Shown here piece by piece: positions 21,313 through 24,022 of a stretch of DNA of 24,022 bases; position 1 is the first letter of the stretch, and the number at the start of each line of letters is the position of its first letter. The notes under the pieces were generated by a model. That model made no database searches, was not told the origin of the DNA, and saw only the letters and a list, made by a program, of their open reading frames with translations. The DNA comes from a virus: positions 1 through 24,022 of the IMG/VR virus record IMGVR_UViG_3300042453_004544; one strand, given 5' to 3'. Made by a program: the position numbers and the translations under genes.

Positions 21313-23499
21313 ATGACAGGATCAGTGCTTCAGATTTACCCATTTGACTTCAAGCCATCAGCACCCCCATCCGGCGCTTACTTGATCTATGCCAAGACTG
21401 ATAATAATCTTTATCTTCAGACTTCTGCTGGCGTAGAAATATCTCTAGGCTCTTCTAGTGCCATTACGACCTTGGCAGGCGAAGCTTCTGGATCAGGTAC
21501 AGGAACCATCACGGTAACTCTTGATAATAATGCCGTAATCGGAAAGGTATTAACCGGGTTTGTTCCAGGACCATCTAGCCCTATTGAGGCTTCCGATACT
21601 ATCCTAGAGGCTCTCCAGAAAGTTCAGTCTCAAATAGATTCTATTATATCTGTGTCTGTACCAGATGCGACTCCCACGGTCAAAGGAAAATTAAAACTTG
21701 CTGGAGACCTTGGAGGAAGTGCTGATAGTCCCACGGTTCCTGGGCTGGCCAATAAGGAAAATTTATCTAACAAATCTACCGATACGGCCCTTGGATCATC
21801 CGATACGCTTTATCCAACACAAAATGCTGTAAAGTCATATGTAGATACTGCCGTATCTGCAGCCACCATCCCGGATGCGACAGGCACTATCAAGGGAAAG
21901 CTAAAACTTGCAGGAGATCTAGGCGGAACGGCTGACAGTCCCACTGTCCCGGGATTGGCCAATAAGCTAGACATTCCAACAGGCTCATCTTCTGACTATA
22001 TTGATGGGACAGGAGCTGTCCAGCCATTTCCCGAAGTTGTATCTCAGTCTCAGTTTGACGAGTATAATCTACTTCAAAAAGAGCCGACCGGGTTTCCTAA
22101 CAGGACCGATTCTGTAACAAGTTTTAATAATAGTACAAGAGAATTTACTATTTCTCCTGCGGGAGCTTCCTTTGAAGTGTATGTCAAAGGCAAAAAATAT
22201 GTAAAAACAACCCCGCAGACTACGGTCATATCATCGTCTTCGGGCAATCATTATATCTATTTTGATGTCAACGGAAGCCTACAAAGCTCTTTAGTTATTG
22301 ACGCTAGCACTTTTCAAGACAATGCTTTTGTAGGAATTATTTATTGGAACAATGAGATAAGTCAACAGGTTTATTATGCAGAAGAACGACATGGACTGGT
22401 CATGGATGGTGCTACTCATGGCTACCTCCACACTATTTTCGGTGCTAGGTATTTGTCTGGCCTTGCTCTTCAGGGTTTTTCTGTAGATGGAACTGGAAAT
22501 CTTGCCGCAAATGCTCAATTTAATTCAGATTCAGGATCTATTCGAGATGAAGATCTTGTTATCCAAATTCCTGCCGAAATTCAAATAGCAATTCTATATC
22601 GTCAAGGAACTCTTTGGCGTAAAAAAACAGCCGATAGCTATCCGGTAATCTACAGTGGCACAGCAGGCTATGTTGGACTAAACGGCAGATTGCCATACAA
22701 TCTCTTGAGCGGTGGATCGTGGACGCTAGAAGAGGTTCCAAATAATAATTTTGTGTTAGTTCATTTTTTTGCAACTAACGATGTAAACAGCCCGGTTATT
22801 GGAATTCAAGGGATATCAACATACGGATCGATATCATCGGCCAGGACCGGAGCAAAAGAAGAAATCAGCACATTATCAGGTCTTCCATTTGCTGAATTTG
22901 TAGCAATTGGATCTGTTATATTTCAGACATCAACTGGATATACAAATATCCCTAAAGCAATAGTTAGATCTGCGGATACTGGGGTTAATTATGTAGACTT
23001 TAGGGGCACTCAGGCCTATGCTCCAGCCTCATTTACAGCAACTTCTCACAGCATACTTTCTAATCTATCAGCAGATGATCATCCACAGTATCTTAATCAA
23101 GACCGTGGTGATGCTAGGTATTATACCAAAACTCAAACCGATTCGTTGCTTGCGGGCAAATATGATGTATCAAACCCCGCTGGATATGTAAATGCTACCG
23201 AGGCAGCCAATGCTGCACCAGTTCAGTCGGTAAACGGTGAAGTCGGTGATGTAATTATAGATGCATCTGATATTGGACTAATTGGCGCAAATGGCGGTCT
23301 TCAAATTCCAACTCAGACTACCGCCCAAAGAGAATCGGCAATATTAGATGAGGGCGAAATTGTTTATGATTACGAACTAGATCGATTCTATGGCGGTGAC
23401 GGCATATCTTTTGGTGGAATGCAACTTAACTTAGAAGTAGTCATAACCGAATCTGGATTTAGTTTGACTACAGAAAATTCACAAACTCTAGAGGTTTAA
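21313..23499 (+). CDS. Tail fibre protein with internal repeats
   Basis: Predicted long tail fibre, probably trimeric, contacting the host; 728 residues. The N-terminal region has a YLIYAKTDNNLYLQTSAG virion-binding-like segment. Two copies of a roughly 33-residue unit (about 117-149 and 187-219) share KGKLKLAGDLGG, then ADSPTVPGLANK; their DNA differs at many third positions, so the duplication is old. Between them lies STDTALGSSDTLYPTQNAVK, shared with the next gene. The large middle part (about 250-570) is beta-rich and may be the adhesin domain. Near 587, ADDHPQYLNQDRGDARYYTK is a motif typical of fibre shafts. AAGGAT precedes the ATG. No chaperone or self-cleaving endosialidase-type tail is evident at the C-terminus. 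Confidence 0.85.
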   Translation: MTGSVLQIYPFDFKPSAPPSGAYLIYAKTDNNLYLQTSAGVEISLGSSSAITTLAGEASGSGTGTITVTLDNNAVIGKVLTGFVPGPSSPIEASDTILEALQKVQSQIDSIISVSVPDATPTVKGKLKLAGDLGGSADSPTVPGLANKENLSNKSTDTALGSSDTLYPTQNAVKSYVDTAVSAATIPDATGTIKGKLKLAGDLGGTADSPTVPGLANKLDIPTGSSSDYIDGTGAVQPFPEVVSQSQFDEYNLLQKEPTGFPNRTDSVTSFNNSTREFTISPAGASFEVYVKGKKYVKTTPQTTVISSSSGNHYIYFDVNGSLQSSLVIDASTFQDNAFVGIIYWNNEISQQVYYAEERHGLVMDGATHGYLHTIFGARYLSGLALQGFSVDGTGNLAANAQFNSDSGSIRDEDLVIQIPAEIQIAILYRQGTLWRKKTADSYPVIYSGTAGYVGLNGRLPYNLLSGGSWTLEEVPNNNFVLVHFFATNDVNSPVIGIQGISTYGSISSARTGAKEEISTLSGLPFAEFVAIGSVIFQTSTGYTNIPKAIVRSADTGVNYVDFRGTQAYAPASFTATSHSILSNLSADDHPQYLNQDRGDARYYTKTQTDSLLAGKYDVSNPAGYVNATEAANAAPVQSVNGEVGDVIIDASDIGLIGANGGLQIPTQTTAQRESAILDEGEIVYDYELDRFYGGDGISFGGMQLNLEVVITESGFSLTTENSQTLEV
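21772..21827 (+). repeat. 56-base perfect direct repeat, copy 1
   Basis: These 56 bases in the first fibre gene are identical to 23768-23823 in the second. Both are read in frame as the same peptide (KSTDTALGSSDTLYPTQNA), with identical synonymous codons. Confidence 0.9.
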
Positions 23500-23500
23500 T

Positions 23501-24022
23501 ATGGCGAATAGAAAGATTTCGGAATTAGATGAATTGGTCACGGCATCCCAAGATGATGCTTTGCCAATTGTTGATACCGTTAGTTCAGAAACCAAAAAAA
23601 TTAAAATCAGTGGCGTTAAGTCTTCTTTAAATCTTCAAAAATCCGATGTCGGACTATCTAATGTAGATAATACATCGGACCTGAACAAGCCCATATCAAC
23701 CGCTACTCAAACTGCTCTTAATGGAAAACAAAATACCTTAAGCTTTACTCCGGAAGATTCGGCAAATAAATCTACCGATACGGCCCTTGGATCATCCGAT
23801 ACGCTTTATCCAACACAAAATGCCGTTAAAACCTATGTAGATAATGGATTGGCAACCAAGCAAGATGCCTTAACCTTTACTCCAGAAGATGTAGCCAATA
23901 AAGATAATGGGGCTCTGTCCACTTCTACTACTTCTTATCCCACTTCCGGAGCTGTTAAAACCTATGTAGATAATGGATTGGCAACCAAACAAGACTCTCT
24001 TGGCTTTACTCCAGAAGATGTA
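23501..24022 (+). CDS. Second tail fibre protein, 3' end outside window
   Basis: Starts at ATG one base after the preceding stop, with GAGG about seven bases upstream, and stays open to the window edge (174 codons visible). The N-terminus MANRKISELDELVTASQDD resembles fibre or neck-fibre N-terminal domains. Residues about 50-75 (VGLSNVDNTSDLNKPIST) match the widespread fibre repeat of the VGLxNVDNTSDxxKPxS type. From about residue 82 a 43-44-residue unit repeats (FTPEDxANK, then YPTxxAVKTYVDNGLATKQD). Part of it is identical in DNA to the upstream fibre gene. Function: host adhesion or fibre shaft, inferred from these repeats. Confidence 0.85.
   Translation, partial: MANRKISELDELVTASQDDALPIVDTVSSETKKIKISGVKSSLNLQKSDVGLSNVDNTSDLNKPISTATQTALNGKQNTLSFTPEDSANKSTDTALGSSDTLYPTQNAVKTYVDNGLATKQDALTFTPEDVANKDNGALSTSTTSYPTSGAVKTYVDNGLATKQDSLGFTPEDV
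23768..23823 (+). repeat. 56-base perfect direct repeat, copy 2
   Basis: Second copy of the 56-base identity, about 2.0 kb downstream of the first. Flanking sequence diverges at the base immediately on each side. Confidence 0.9.
23825..24022 (+). repeat. 129-base-period tandem fibre repeats
   Basis: A 35-base block at 23825-23859 recurs exactly at 23954-23988, and an 18-base block at 23876-23893 recurs at 24005-24022, both at a spacing of 129 bases (43 codons). The array runs out of the window. Confidence 0.85.

Noticed and set aside
23741-24022. Regularly spaced repeats as a CRISPR array
   Set aside because: The repeats are in-frame coding units of a fibre protein, with similar rather than unique spacers.

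Overview
The window is a continuous piece of a tailed double-stranded DNA phage genome (Caudoviricetes), all genes on the + strand, tightly packed with many 4-base ATGA overlaps and no gap above about 150 bases. It holds portal, MuF-type minor head, prohead protease, scaffold-like, major capsid and tail-fibre genes, and no host housekeeping cluster, transposase or CRISPR array. The host cannot be named from the sequence. Base composition is moderate, roughly 45 % GC by eye. The window cuts a gene at each end.

Layout. (1) 1-1447: end of a repeat-containing virion-like protein, an HNH endonuclease and a dUTPase. (2) 1449-5044: portal, MuF-like minor head protein, a tRNA-Ile with anticodon UAU, and a ClpP-like serine protease. 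(3) 5107-8050: an unknown helical protein, a protein with an FKBP/trigger-factor-like domain, a calcineurin-like metallophosphoesterase, a coiled-coil protein and a Cys-rich HTH protein. (4) 8113-11567: the capsid block, with an S78-like prohead protease, a small head protein candidate, an acidic scaffold-like protein and the major capsid protein with an Ig/FN3-like insertion, closed by a strong terminator. (5) 11654-16949: a membrane zinc-ribbon protein, a SprT-like metalloprotease, a tiny membrane protein, a DnaB-type helicase, an unknown protein, a Rad50/SbcC/gp46-like ATPase, a small membrane-anchored protein and a peptide deformylase. (6) 17006-20317: an 869-residue multidomain protein (GNAT-like, ART-like, 2H phosphoesterase-like), with a possible 70-codon gene nested out of frame, then an M15 peptidase (endolysin candidate) and an unknown protein. 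(7) 20333-24022: tail/fibre genes with internal and inter-gene repeats.

Working together: portal, MuF protein, protease, scaffold and capsid genes build and mature the head. dUTPase, helicase, the Rad50-like ATPase and possibly the metallophosphoesterase serve nucleotide and DNA metabolism. Deformylase and tRNA adjust translation. The M15 enzyme probably cuts peptidoglycan. Replication genes sit between the head and tail blocks, so the map is mosaic.

The most notable signals are: (a) a recurrent arrangement in which a -10 hexamer ends exactly 6 bases before an ATG that lacks a Shine-Dalgarno sequence, predicting leaderless mRNAs (starts 7489, 11654, 17006 and the mini-ORF at 20333, with near cases at 8113 and 12197); (b) the 869-residue candidate polyvalent effector, which has one of the best of these promoters; (c) the nested ORF inside it, preceded by AAGGAGG; (d) two unrelated serine-protease folds in one head module; (e) a tRNA-Ile(UAU) with unusual core bases.
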